Shown piece by piece: positions 12,180 through 23,931 of a stretch of 64,000 nucleotides of DNA. The number at the start of each line of letters is the position of its first letter. Positions within the stretch are counted from its first letter, which is position 1. This DNA is from Harmothoe impar. Taxonomy: Eukaryota; Annelida; Polychaeta; Phyllodocida; Polynoidae. The stretch spans positions 44,375,152 to 44,439,151 of the forward strand of contig OX381720.1 in NCBI GenBank assembly GCA_947462335.1, written 5' to 3'. The translations under genes were made by a program, and so were the position numbers. The notes under the pieces were generated by a model. The model was not told the DNA's origin, ran no database searches, and was given only the letters and a program-made list of their open reading frames with translations.

Positions 12180-15100
12180 TTAGTCGGTTTTGCTTCCGAC
12201 ACCATGTGCATCCCACTCTGCGCGCCACTCCCCGGCACCAAGCAGTGCATGCGCTGTGGTCCAACCGGACGACTGGACCAGTCCAAGGAATGAGGGGAAG
12301 ACGCTGGTGGCCAATTTGTGTGAGTGAGATAACATGGACAATACATCACCTGTTAATGAAAATACGAGGAAAAATGCATTCATGGTACAAGGCATTACGC
12401 TGTATTATGGTGGTAGTATATTGTTTACTGGTGTAGTCTAGTATAGTCTCATCCAGAATCAATAATATGAATAATAAGTGTACTGCTTCATTTTGCCAAA
12501 GCAATACCCTATCAATTATACAGTAAAATCTCGTTATAAGGAGGACGGATATAAGGAAGCCCAGGCAGTGGGTAGATGTTCCTATACACTACTCAGGGAA
12601 GCCAAAATCGGTTACAAGGAAGGTTGGTTACAACGAGCAAATTTGCCTTGCCAAAAGGTGCTCCTTATAACGAGATTTTACTGTACTGATTAATCAAACC
12701 AGTTATTGACTGATATGAGTTTTAGATTTGTTTTCAGTGAAGACATGTCACAAGGAAGTTACTAATTCATGACATTTACGACAATTATAGTACATGTACT
12801 GTATGATGACCACCAGTCTTCCCTTCTTACTGAATCAGCAAATCAACACCTTAAAGCACATACCATGTCGAGTAGACTCGAGTACATTATACATGTGCGC
12901 ACCACCTGTGATGGGCTCCCTCTGGTGGGCGGGTGTAGCCGAGTGACGTAACGCAAACTCCAGCACCTCCGCTTGGAAACACGCCTGCAGCTGATCATAC
13001 ACTATAGCGTCCGTATGTAGCGCAATGTGGACTGTGCCTGTGAGTGAGGTGTATAAAGGTGTACTAGTATATAAAAGAGTTGTACAAAATCTTATATTAG
13101 TCAAGGAGACCAAACTGAAGATAGAAATTTTTAGTATGCAATCTCTCATTTTACAGCACTAAAGTGAGAAGTCAAAAGTTCACTTGCATGTTGTGTACAC
13201 CACACAATAAACTATATAATATATCTAGTATGTCTCCTAAGACTCCTTAAAGGGCTTACCGTATTCGACGTAATAAGCGCACAGTGCGCTTTAAAAATGA
13301 TTATGGACACCTTTTAAGTTTTAGTAGGTAAGAGTTTAATTGGGGTCAAAAATTGAGATATTTTTGGTTATTTCTAGTATAAGAATCAGCCAAAAACGGG
13401 GGGTGTGCGCTTGTTAGGGAGTGTGCGCTTATTACGTCGAATACGGTATATAAAATGTCTCTTTAGCACGTTGATATATCTACCAGTACATGTTAATGTA
13501 CATGAAAAGATCTGAAACATTGGACCTGAGTAATGTAACGCCTTGCATAGAAGCTTTAGTTTGTACGCGAATCACCCCACTGTGGCCTATATGATTTCCT
13601 CAAACTTCAGCTTATTTGCAAGGTTTACCGTTGTATAATCAAAAACGATACTATCATAATGCGCACTCACGTTTCTTCATATCTACACCCAGGAGGTATT
13701 TTGACCCGTAATATACTGTAGATAACTTCTGAAAATCGTCGTAGCTGCAATGAAATGATCAAAATGATTGAATTAGATACAAAATGTATCAAAATATAAA
13801 GATGAGAATTAACTCTTAGAACAAAAAAGATGTATCCACCAAATATATTATGTTCCATCTACTCAACTCCAGAGCAAGATCTGAACTAGTTTACTATGAA
13901 AATAGTAAAAATTCATCGTGATGTCACACAGTTGAAATACCACAAGGTTACTACATGTATTTAACAGACATCTTACCTTTGAAGGAGTTCTGAGACAGAA
14001 GCACCCAATTTAATCTGTAAAAGTCTCCTTATTTCTGCAATATAAACGATGGTGATAGTTATGTCTATATTACATGTACTTCTACACCAAAAAAAGCATA
14101 GATCTTAACATGTATAAAGCTGTATGACAGGAAAAACAAAGAAAACATTGCAGGCGGATTAATCACAATATTTGACGAAGTTCTGTAAATATGAATTCCA
14201 TATCCAGTATCTTTATTTCAAATCGTTGTTTCAGAGAAATGATGTAGGAAAAAGATGAGAAAGTACTTACTCCAAATGACAGGCTCTCTCTTGTTAGCCT
14301 GTTTGACTTGAAGAATACTGCCGTCTGATGAGTCGAAGTAAGACTGTGTGACAAGGTGGAGTCTGGTTTGGTTGAATGTTTCCATAGCAACACAGGTGAC
14401 TGCCCGGTAATTAGCGAACAGGTGAAGACTTGTGAAAATGAAATATAGCACCCAGATCAACCTGCCAACAAAATGTTTCGGTATTAAAGTTCATTCATAA
14501 TTTCTAGGATATACATTTGTAATAATGGAAATGGGTCGCACACAGGGCTGTTTTCATAGAATGGCATTTTTTTCACTCAATGGAGTCGACAGGGAACCCA
14601 CTCTAAGACGATATATACCGCATAGCCTGTTTCATCTAATGCCGTAATGGGTGCCTTATGATGGAGCTAGACACTCCAAATCCTAAATCTCAGCTCTACT
14701 AGTATGTAAGAATAGCCTTCATTATCATATCTAGTTTTGTGAGTATCAAGATAACAACACGTTTCGATCCTCTCGGATTTTCAGTCCGGAATACAATGTG
14801 CCCTCCGGACGTTAAACTACCTAACAATCAACCAATCAATCCATCAATCTCGGACCTTCTTCAGGGAATTAATATATCTACCCGGTGATACCGATTTAGG
14901 CTTGTTTTAATCCTATCTGAAATGTACTACGGAAGTTACACTTACATGTGGTTCCCGGTGACTAGTGGCACCAGTACAAGGTTACATAGTAACCCAAGTA
15001 AGTTCACCAGCGTCTCCTGAAACCAAAATGGCATATTTTGTACAATACAGCACAATTTACAATAGTAAGTCACTGATCACTTAGAATTAAATAATGGACG

Positions 15101-18100
15101 CTGCGCATCCCAGGGCGCCCATCCTAATTACCTGGATGCAAATAGGTAGTGCATGAGGGAATTTTTTTTCAGCCCTTATTATCACCATCTCTGGATGTGA
15201 GGTGCTTAAAGCAAGTATTGAATCAGTGACTGATCGAGGTTACAATAGGTGGGCTTTGATTTGACAGTATAGAACTTACTTGGCTGCCATCCTTGGCTGA
15301 CACGTCGGCCATGTTGTTCCGTCGGGCTTGGTGCTGTGTGAGGGCAGCTCTGGTAGCTCCCCCAGCGACACCCACTACAGACTGTAAAGTGTGACATTTC
15401 TTTTAATATATTATTTATACTATCATACTTTAGTCTACTATATCTTAAAAGAAAGACAAGATATTTTTGACAGAGCTAGGGGTGGGGAGAAAAAAATTTT
15501 AAAGAAAGACAACGGCGACATACGCTTGCTTTCCATCATATGTGGAATGTCAGTTGTAAGTACTCGTACTAATAAATTGTTATTCGAATATAAGAATTTT
15601 CACTTTGTATGAAAAATATTTATTTACCCGAAAGACACCCGCTACACAGACGATAGGTGTGAAGTATGGCCCACAGTGTGGCGCGACGATATCCAAGAAT
15701 ATAGCAGCGTCATTTAGGATATCAGCAAATAACCTAGAAGACAATTTATGACCAGATCATTATGAAATTATAAAAAGTAATTTAAAAAAAGGAGAAGTTG
15801 TTACATAAGGTTACTTCAAACTATATCCATGCAGCTGCTACCGGTAACTGAATCCATCCAATTCTTAATTTACATGGTTTAAACGTCAGACTTGAAAATT
15901 ACAATCAATATAATTGAACCGACTTTACATACCGCCATCGCTTGCAATCGCAGTCCAGTGAAGTGCTGAGGACAGAGAAATACCAACACCATGTCAAAAC
16001 TTAGAAAAATAGAACATCAAGTCAGGGGATATTCAGCCGGTTCTTTCGTTTAATGTTATTACCAGAAGTACTCTGTGCATACATAAATGATAAGTTTCTA
16101 CGCGCACTGTATCTGCTTACAAAAAGAGAAAAAATGCCCCAATGAAATTAGAGTTGTACTTATATTCATTTACTGTGAAGTAGCTACTGTTAACAAAATC
16201 TGTTTGTCTGCAGTCTTCATATACAGTTGCTCTATGTGTTACATTAAACAGAATAATTACCTCTGCATCCAAGCAAACATGATCTGTCCAACCATTCCAG
16301 TTCCACCTAGACATTGATTGAAAAGACTTTTAATATTTTCAATTCAAGATTTTGTCAACGTTAAATGTCTCCAACCAGGTGCTAGTAAGTATTTTCAGAT
16401 TAATACCCTACAGAAAATATAATTTTGCCCAAAATTGAAACAGGATGAAGTGCATACTTTTCATTAGCCAGGTCATGGTAGCGGCCAGTACGGTGGCGCT
16501 TTCGTCTCCAACACCGACACCCTTCAGTATGGCCTGGGTGGCCAGCGTCCCGGTGATACTGCTGCAGAATGCCTGACATTTAAGAAAAAAGATGAGAATG
16601 TGACTTTGAAGCCTAAGGTTGTGTTAGATATTTATATACATATGTACCAGAAAGTGTTATATGATGCTCGGAGACCAGTGTACCATTGGATATGGGGATG
16701 CTAATATCAGCTAGGTAGGTATTCTCGATAGAGGCATTGCTAAATCATTTATTTGGATTACGTGATTACTCATTTTCCATCATTATTGTGGTTTCGGATA
16801 ATTATAATTTGATAACCAGATGCAAAGTATACCTGCATTGTGTCCCATATTTGATATTCTTTGTAGTCAGAGCTGACACTCTCCGGATATCCAGCAGGCA
16901 AGAAAACGGACTGAAAAAAATGCGTTTGGAATTTGGTCATATAATGAATGGCTCTTTTCATATTTCAGCTCCTGCTCGATAGACAGGCACTAAGTTAGAA
17001 TAATAGATTCATAAGGCCACTCAAAAGAAAAAAAAAGTTTCTCGTCACCAAGCAGTGAAGAATATGACGAGGGCGTTTTTTAATTAATCTTTTTTTAAAT
17101 TTTTTACTTGGGGCTGAAATATATAGGGAAATTTAGACTTTTCGCGATCAATTTTTACATTTTAGGAATTGGGTCATTTATTGATCCATAGAAGTTGTTA
17201 AATGCAGGTTATTCCTAGCTCACTGTATTACTGGCAGCATAATCAGGCATATTTGATACCAAATATGCCATTTTTAATATTTTTTTCATTGAAAATTTGC
17301 ATAAATTAAAAAAAAAAAAGTTTTCCTCAAAATCTGATTTTTATGATGCCCCTATCCCAATCCGCGCTCGAAATCTACTAATTTTTACCGTCCCTTTACC
17401 CTCCCTGCCCATGTTGGAACAAATGCAACTTGCAGCTTGCAGCAGATGCCCACCTCCGGAGCATGGCCCATGCAACAAATGCCCCGCCCATCTCATAATA
17501 CTTAGGGAGTGTTCATTTATTATTTACAGGGGGGGTGGTGGGTTTGGGGGGGGGCGTAAACATTTCCGACCCCTTCTGAGGGGGGGGGGGGGCGTAAAAA
17601 ATTCTGATCTCTCTTGAGGGGGGGGGGCGTAAACATTTAAGCCCCTTTTTAGCCAAAAAGCCCCCGCATTACTATAGTTCAAAGGGGGGGGGGGCGAACA
17701 ATTTTCGGCGCCTTCGGCGAGGGGGGCGCGAAACGTTACACGCGCTCTCGAAGGGGGGGCGTAAAATTTTTTCGCCCCTCCGCGCGAAATCTCACCACCC
17801 CCCCTGTAATTAATAAATGAACACTCCCTTAATAGACTCATTTGACTTGAATCATGAATGTGGTAGCCTAGTATCACTTTAAGTGATATAGTAATACTAT
17901 ATCATTGGCTTGGCTTTATTTTTTTGAAGTAAAGTCTAACATGAAATACTTCACATGCCGACAAGCAGCGGAAAGTACATCCCCCAGCATATCATTGAAA
18001 GCAGTTAACTCTCACCCTGAAGAACTGGGACACAGATGTCAAGCGTTCAGAGTCGTCCACAGCTACCAAGGTGCCCGCACTAGTCCTCAGATACCTGCGT

Positions 18101-18153
18101 TTTATGGGCTGAGACCCAAAATTCTCCCGGCAAATGACCACATCGCTATCCAT
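12180..18153 (-). CDS. RUSF1: RUS family member 1 (DUF647 protein), complete 13-exon gene
   Basis: Exons in transcript order: 18016-18153, 16833-16910, 16458-16572, 16261-16306, 15933-15965, 15628-15733, 15280-15381, 14946-15016, 14271-14461, 13977-14034, 13671-13744, 12906-13037, 12180-12349. All splice sites are GT-AG and the joined frame is 1,314 nt (437 aa plus TAA), close to the roughly 468 aa of human RUSF1. Landmarks: VFLPAGYPESVSSDY (about 48-62), GTLATQAILKGVGVG (78-92), LFADILNDAAIFLDI (138-152), VAGGATRAALTQHQARRNN (177-195), LHLFANYRAV in a hydrophobic segment (about 243-252), and the conserved C-terminal GWTTAHALLGAGEWRAEW. The ATG at 18153 is the only one fitting the family N-terminus. 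RUSF1 is a multi-spanning membrane protein of uncertain biochemical role; plant relatives act in UV-B sensing and vitamin B6-linked development. It converges on BRAP with 2.3 kb between the stop codons. Confidence 0.95.
12521..12683. mobile_element. Tigger/pogo-like MITE (163 bp, TA target duplication)
   Basis: Ends with CAGTAAAATCTCGTTATAAG at the left and its reverse complement at the right, flanked by TA on both sides. The TIR resembles Tigger/pogo-class ends. It lies in the last intron of RUSF1. No transposase is present. Confidence 0.85.
13259..13446. mobile_element. TA-flanked MITE with CCGTATTCGACGTAATAAGC ends
   Basis: The 188-bp element has inverted ends of about 24 bases (CCGTATTCGACGTAATAAGC and complement) and a TA at each flank. 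It sits in a RUSF1 intron. A diverged copy with the same ends lies at 20219-20357. Confidence 0.85.
17505..17828. mobile_element. TTA-flanked TIR element filled with G/C tracts
   Basis: Inverted ends GGGAGTGTTCATTTATTA are flanked by TTA on both sides (17502-17504 and 17829-17831), the target preference of PIF/Harbinger elements. The interior has repeated modules of a run of 7-12 G, then GGCGTAAA, then AT-rich sequence. Short open frames through it are low-complexity artefacts. It lies in RUSF1 intron 1. Confidence 0.8.
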
Positions 18154-18239
18154 ATTGCTGCTTCTTGCTTGAGCTGCCGAATATACACTTATTTCTTCTT
18201 AAAATACTGTAAAATTAAGGAAATACTGCAGTAAAATCT

Positions 18240-18290
18240 TGAGTTTATCCCAAACCGGAAGTACACGTGGAGGCCGCCATCTTGTTCTGG
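18240..18290 (-). promoter_or_regulatory. RUSF1 core promoter with ETS, E-box and YY1 motifs
   Basis: Within 30 bases, about 90-110 bases upstream of the RUSF1 ATG, lie CCGGAAGT (ETS/GABP type, 18255-18262), CACGTG (E-box, 18264-18269) and GCCGCCATCTTG (18273-18284). On the gene strand the last reads CAAGATGGCGGC, the YY1 consensus. This combination is typical of TATA-less housekeeping promoters, and the orientation and distance fit RUSF1. Confidence 0.75.
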
Positions 18291-18347
18291 CACATTTTGT
18301 AACAACATCTGTGATTGGCCCAAAAGTTTACGCAACACTCTGAGGAA

Positions 18348-18430
18348 ATGTATGGTAGAAATCCCCGCTACCGGAAATGGCTATAATCAGGTCAAAGAAG
18401 TGGGTCACAGAGGGGTCACGGGGCCTTCGT
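18348..18430. repeat. Interspersed repeat upstream of RUSF1, also present at 47.6 kb
   Basis: About 75 bases around CCGCTACCGGAAATGGCTAT and the following ATCAGGTCAAA return in reverse orientation at about 47615-47693, including the preceding TGTATGGTAGAA. Beyond the common core the two diverge. The copy here lies on the divergent side of the RUSF1 promoter, and a possible splice donor (ACGGTAAGT) follows near 18504, so a divergent transcript is conceivable. Confidence 0.7.
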
Positions 18431-18631
18431 ACGTCCGGTTTGGCGGTATATTTGATCTGAATCCACAGAACCTGTGTACAAAAGGTATTCTACTGTTTCA
18501 AACGGTAAGTTTTAACTCACAAAGTCTCCCAACATTTAGTTCTAGTTATGGACTTGCATTAATGCGTGCCGCACTAGCGCTAACGCTAGTGCCGATATTC
18601 AAATTGTGATCTGAACGAGTGCCACTACTAG

Positions 18632-19112
18632 GGGAGTGTTCATTATTTATGGCAGGGGGGGGGTGAGCATTTGAGGGGGGGGGGGCAATTTTTTTTAGGG
18701 GTATTCAAAGGGGGGGGGCCTTTTTTTTTTACCCTATTCTTAGGGGGGGGGCCTTTTTTTTTAGGGGTATTCCTAAAAATGTCGCGAATTTAGTACATTG
18801 AAATATCGCGAATTTTGGTAGCAGCCTGTGTTCTATTTTACCAAATTATGTCAATATTTTCTAAATTAGAGGGGTCGAAATTTTTTACCCCCCCCCCCCC
18901 GGCACGCCGAAAATCGCGCGCGTTCGCGCCCCTTTGTAGCATGGTAACGCGCGGGCTTTTTCCCTCAAAACAGGTTGAATTTTTTTCACCCCCCCCCAAG
19001 AGGGGTCTTGACTTTTTACCCCCCCCCCCCCCCCAGTCAAGGGGTCCAAATTTTTTACCCCCCCCCCCCCAAATCCACCACCCTCCCCTGTTGTTAAAAA
19101 ATGAGCACTCCC
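18632..19112. mobile_element. Second TIR element with G/C tracts, upstream of RUSF1
   Basis: Inverted ends GGGAGTGTTCATTA at the left and GAGCACTCCC at the right place it in the same family as 17505-17828. TTA follows the right end; the left flank reads CTA. The left half holds runs of G, the right half runs of C up to 14 long, with modules of AATTTTTTACC followed by C runs. Confidence 0.75.
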
Positions 19113-19754
19113 TTAAACTCAACGGTATTTATGGATACCATGTGCGTATACAGATCCTAAAAAGCTAGGTATAGGTCGACCATTGACCTTTAAATACCGG
19201 GTACCAATACATGTACTTTTTGTTTTTTACTTAGGACCAGCAGCTCCGCTGCCGGTGATAGTGGCGCGGGAAAATCATGGAGAGAGCGTTCGTCTGACCT
19301 ACTATAGTGCATGGCGGGAATGCCTTAGCATATCGCAAATAGGATCAGAGTGGCGTAATATTTTCCAAGTGGGGATCACTCCCTAAATCTCCAACTCTGA
19401 GTCCAAGGTAGAACTTATGATGGGGCCAGCTTGGGGCGCGGTGCATCGCTGGGTAGCGACCTGTTTTACTGGTATGTGTAATTATAGTTATTTGGGAATC
19501 CTGCTTGGATTATGTAATCATATGCCTTGGTATCATTACCCGTTATTTATACATATTAGGACTAAAATTGACTGTCTTAAATAGAGAGCATGATATACCA
19601 TTTTCCAAGGCGATTGCAAAAGTTATTCTGACATGAAAATAATCAATACCAAAGGCCTATAATAGTGATGATTGAAATCGAAATAAATTGAATATCAATG
19701 ACATCCCTAAGAGCCAGACATTATCCAAATTTTGTAGGTTTTAAACTACCGGTA
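19113..19754. other. Unassigned intergenic sequence
   Basis: No exon, repeat or TIR recognised between the G/C-tract element and the hAT-like element. Confidence 0.3.
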
Positions 19755-20757
19755 CAGGGATATTTCTAGAATTTTCTGCAATGAGCCAATGGCGCATCTA
19801 TTGGAGAAATAATGCGCCATTTTCAAATGTTATGGGCCATTAGACTATTATCATACCCCTCTCCAAATTAGAAATGCTTGATAAATCAAATTACCCTGTT
19901 CCCACAAAAAGAATCTCAGGTTGAAATATTCCTGTTTTCTCTTTAATCCTCTAAGGGCAGCATGATGCCTTAATGTATCATGCCCTTACTCGTCATGATG
20001 CATGAATGCAACCCTGGCGAGTAGCTCGCCAGTGCTGCATTCAAGTATCATGCCGACCCTATAGGGTACAGATGCCCCCGAAGGGTCGGCATGATGCACC
20101 AATGCAACACCAGCAAGTTGGGGCTGTATTGGTGCATCATGATGACAAATGGCATCTTTCAGGGACAACCTGCCTTAAAGGGTTGATACCATAAATCATA
20201 TACCGGTACTTTAAATACCATATTCGACGTATTAACTAGCGCCCTCCCCCTACTTCTTGGTGGATTTTTAGACTAGAACAAAGGCTCAAATATCACGATT
20301 TTAAACCCTTAATTACTAAAACGCCATGCAAATAATTGTATAAGCGTCTGAATACGGTACATGCATTTATGAATGCATGATGAAATCTATGAAAGGGATA
20401 TTGATCAAATCTAGGAAACAAGAACCTCATCTTAATATACTGTGTTATAGTAAATCTTGAAAGAGGTGGCAAGGGGTATTACATAGTATTTTTTTCATTA
20501 GAAAATATAGGAAAATTCCGATTCTCAATACATCTATTCAAGGTTAATTTGACTATATTCTCGTTCCTGTAAGCTTTCTAATGATATACTATACTCCATA
20601 TCTGAGAATTCTGACACATATTTTGGGAATGTATATTTCTAATTTTAGTATCCCATGATGTCTTATGCGCCAATGGGCGCACATTTGGGTGTTTTAATGC
20701 GCCATTTTGTATTCAAATGCGTGTATAGCGCGCTGCGCGGCCCTAGAAATATCCCTG
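19755..20757. mobile_element. hAT-like non-autonomous DNA transposon
   Basis: The left end CAGGGATATTTCTAG and the right end CTAGAAATATCCCTG are inverted repeats. Subterminal blocks with AATGCGCCATTTT and similar also recur in inverted orientation (about 19830 and 20690). The flanking eight bases are TACCGGTA and CGCCGGTA, a 6/8 match consistent with an 8-bp target duplication. There is no transposase frame. The interior holds inverted GCATGATGC-type sequences at about 19960-20140 that resemble the satellite at 56.7 kb, and a nested MITE. Confidence 0.7.
20219..20357. mobile_element. Diverged MITE nested in the hAT-like element
   Basis: The left end CATATTCGACGTATTAA and the right end GCGTCTGAATACGG match the inverted ends of the element at 13259-13446, with TA on both flanks. 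It inserted after the hAT-like element was in place. Confidence 0.6.
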
Positions 20758-20889
20758 CGCCGGTACCTGGGTACAGGTACAGGTACTTTGCAGTCTATTT
20801 CAGTTAGGTATCAAAATCAAATATATGCAGTCCAGTGTCTTACAGATTGAGAGTGAATAAATTTTATCCTCTTGTAAACTGATCAAATA

Positions 20890-21520
20890 GTGGCCTGCTG
20901 CTACGTGAGGGTGGACTGCTGCTACGTGAGGGAGGACTGCTGCTACGTGAGGGTGGACTGCTGCTACGTGAGCGTGGACTGCCGCTACGTGAGGGTGGAC
21001 TGCCGCTACGTGAGGGAGGACCGCTGCTACGTGAGGGTGGACTGCTGCTACGTGAGGGTGGACTGCTGCTACGTGAGGGAGGACTGCTGCTACGTGAGGG
21101 TGGACTGCTGCTACGTGAGGGTGGACTGCTGCTACGTGAGGGAGGACTGCTGCTACTTGAGGGTGGACTGCTGCTACGTGAGGGAGGACTGCTGCTACTT
21201 GAGGGTGGACTGCTGCTACGTGAGGGTGGACTGCTGCTACGTGAGGGAGGACTGCTGCTACTTGAGGGTGGACTGCTGCTACGTGAGGGAGGACTGCTGC
21301 TACGTGAGGGAGGACTGCTGCTACGTGAGGGAGGACTGCTGCTACGTGAGGGTGGACTGCCGCTACGTGAGGGACTGCTGCTACGTGAGCGTGGACCGCC
21401 GCTGCTTGAGCGTGGACCACCGCTACGTGAGCGTGGACCACCGCTACGTGAGCGTGGACTGCCGCTACGTGAGGGTGGACTGCTGCTACGTGAGGGTGGA
21501 CTGCGACTACGTGAAGGTGA
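20890..21520. repeat. 21-bp minisatellite, first array
   Basis: Around 30 copies of a 21-bp unit centred on CTGCTGCTACGTGAGGGTGG. Variants alternate GAGGGTGGA, GAGGGAGGA and GAGCGTGGA. Both strands are open for over 240 codons only because 21 is a multiple of three (VDCCYVR and AAVHPHV repeats). Confidence 0.95.
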
Positions 21521-21559
21521 GGGTGAACTGCCACTACACTTGGACTGTCAGTAGTAACG

Positions 21560-21645
21560 GTATACTGGTATTGTCGCTGGGGGTGGTGTGGAGTCGCTGG
21601 GGGTGGTTTGGAGTCGCTGGGGTGGTGTGGAGTCGCTAGGGGTTC
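21560..21645. repeat. Short 20-bp minisatellite block
   Basis: Four units of GGGGTGGTGTGGAGTCGCTG next to the first 21-bp array, with the same junction sequence (GTAACGGTATACTGGTATTG) seen at the later 21-bp/20-bp boundaries. Confidence 0.85.
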
Positions 21646-22237
21646 AAGTTCAAGTTCAAGTATCTTTTATTGAGACCGATCATTAGATGTTTTTCGGGTA
21701 CAATATTGGGTCGACAGCCCTCCTTGATATAATAATTCACAGGTCAGGTATAGAAACAGCACTATAATTGTGCCAATGTTTATAAATGATATGAAATGAG
21801 AATGATATGTATGATCGAGTTATAGATTATAATTTGCAAGTGTGCCTTGTGTCCAACAGGCTGCTTTGCTTCACGTGTGAAAATAAAGTTCTGCTATATA
21901 TTACTAGCGCTTGTCTTGCTTTCATGTCTGTAGCATAGTTCATGGTTTCCATACATATCTTACTTATATCTGTGTCTATTCTTAATCTAGTTACCTACTA
22001 GATGTTATTGGATTGGCATATCCACAAGAGAGTTTGTACATATTTATGACAACAATGAAAAATATTCCTGAAACAGCCTGACAACCAGTGCTGTGTGTAG
22101 TGCCAATGTTCATGTTATCTCGGATTTACTGAGGTAGGAAAAAAGCAGCCTGACAACCAGTGCTGTGTGAGATTTAAATATTTAAATATTTATGTTAACT
22201 CGGCTTGACTGAAGTAGGAAGAAAAACAGCCTGACAA
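21646..22237. other. Spacer with a possible LINE/SINE 3' end and a 75-bp triplication
   Basis: At about 21643-21670 a GTTCAAGTTCAAGTTCAAGT run followed by ATCTTTTATTGA looks like the 3' end of a retroposon on the - strand: AATAAA, then a short terminal tandem repeat, as in CR1/L2-type elements. From about 22070 to 22235 a unit starting CAGCCTGACAACCAGTGCTG occurs three times. Confidence 0.45.
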
Positions 22238-22955
22238 CTGGGGTGGTGTGGAGTCGATGGGGTGGTGTGCAGTCGCTGAGGGTGGTGTGGAGTCGCTGGG
22301 GGTGGTGTGGAGTCGCTGGGGTGGTGTGGAGTCGCTGGGGGTGGTGTGGAGTCGCTGGGGGTGGTGTGCAGTCGCTGGGGGTGGTGTGGAGTCGCTGAGG
22401 GTGGTTTGGAGTAGCTGAGGGTGGTGTGGAGTCGTTGGGGTGGTGTGGAGTCGCTGGGGGTGGTGTGCAGTCGCTGGGGGTGGTGTGCAGTCGCTGGGGG
22501 TGGTGTGGAGTCGCTGAGGGTGGTTTGGAGTAGCTGAGGGTGGTGTGGAGTCGCTGGGGGTGGTGTGGAGTAGCTGAGGGTGGTGTGGAGTCGCTGGGGG
22601 TGGTGTGGAGTCGCTGGGGGTGGTGTGGAGTCGCTGGGGGTGGTTTGGAGTAGCTGAGGGTGGTGTGGAGTCGCTGGGGGTGGTGTGGAGTCGCTGGGGG
22701 TGGTGTGGAGTAGCTGGGATGGTGTGGAGTCGCTGAGGGTGGTTTGGAGTAGCTGAGGGTGGTGTGGAGTCGCTGAGGGTGGTTTGGAGTTGCTGGGGGT
22801 GGTGTGGAGTAGCTGGGATGGTGTGGAGTCGCTGAGGGTGGTTTGGAGTCGCTGAGGGTGGTGTGGAGTAGCTGGGGTGGTGTGGAGTCGCTGAGGGTGG
22901 TTTGGAGTCGCTGGGGGTATTGTGGAGTCGCTGAGGGTGGTGTGAAGTGGCTAAT
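22238..22955. repeat. 20-bp minisatellite array
   Basis: Around 36 copies of GTGGTGTGGAGTCGCTGGGG with GAGGGT, TAGCTG and TTTGGAG variants. The period of 20 cycles all three frames, so the same HHPQRLHTTPSDSTPP-type peptide appears repeatedly; it is not a protein-coding sign. Confidence 0.95.
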
Positions 22956-23930
22956 AGGCGAGTTAGGCTTATACCCAAGGTTTTACGCTACTCCTCACCT
23001 ATGTAAACCAATTCTATATCAGTATACTTTTTCACTTTTCTCAAGGGGTCGCATCAACCATTTCCACTACACAGGTGTCATTTTACCATCACTGATAAAC
23101 TAACCCGTAAATGCTCGCGTAGAGCCAGTGCGGCCTATAGGATCGGCCCATGCTCGGGATGCGGCTTATACGCGAAGTTTCCCGTCAATGGGAATCATGG
23201 CAACCATCTAAATTATTCTCAAATCTCACACCTCAATCAATATTTCACAAAATGAAAATTTCCGTTCTATTTCTCAAATTAACCTAGCTACTGAGGACCG
23301 CTGCTACGTGAGGGAGGACTGCTGCTACGTGAGGGTGGACTGCCGCTACGTGAGGGACTGCTGCTACGTGAGGGAGGACTGCTGCTACGTGAGGGTGGAC
23401 TGCTGCTACGTGAGGGTGGACTGCTGCTACGTGAGGGAGGACTGCTGCTACGTGAGGGTGGACTGCTGCTACGTGAGGGTGGACTGCCGCTACGTGAGGG
23501 AGGACTGCTGCTACGTGAGGGTGGACTGCTGCTACGTGAGGGAGGACTGCTGCTACGTGAGGGTGGACTGCTGCTACGTGAGGGTGGACCGCTGCTACGT
23601 GAGGGTGGACTGCTGCTACGTGAGGGTGGACTGCTGCTACGTGAGGGTGGACTGCTGCTACGTGAGGGTGGACCGCTGCTACGTGAGCGTGGACCGCCGC
23701 TACGTGAGCGTGGACTGCCGCTACGTGAGCGTAGACCGCTGCTACGTGAGGGACTGCTGCTACGTGAGCGTGGACCGCCGCTACGTGAGCGTAGACCGCC
23801 GCTACGTGAGCGTGGACTGCCGCTACGTGAGGGTGGACTGCTGCTACGTGAGGGAGGACTGCCGCTACGTGAAGGTGAGGGTGAACTGCCACTACACTAG
23901 GACTGTCAGTAGTAACGGTATACTGGTATT
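22513..23930. repeat. Higher-order duplication, copy 1 (offset 2,217 bp)
   Basis: This segment recurs at 24730-26147 with the offset fixed at 2,217 bases. It includes part of the 20-bp array, about 330 bases of non-satellite spacer (22956-23290) and the whole second 21-bp array. I saw only a few differences, for example CTGCCGCTACG against CTGCAGCTACG near the right end and GTCGCGGGGG against GTCGCTGGGG. Confidence 0.93.
23291..23875. repeat. 21-bp minisatellite, second array
   Basis: About 27 units of the CTGCTGCTACGTGAGGGTGG family, the first of the two near-identical arrays produced by the 2,217-bp duplication. Confidence 0.95.
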
Positions 23931-23931
23931 G

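Noticed and set aside
18352..18609. 85-codon + strand frame divergent from RUSF1
   Set aside because: It overlaps a dispersed repeat and matches no family; noted only as a possible divergent non-coding transcript.
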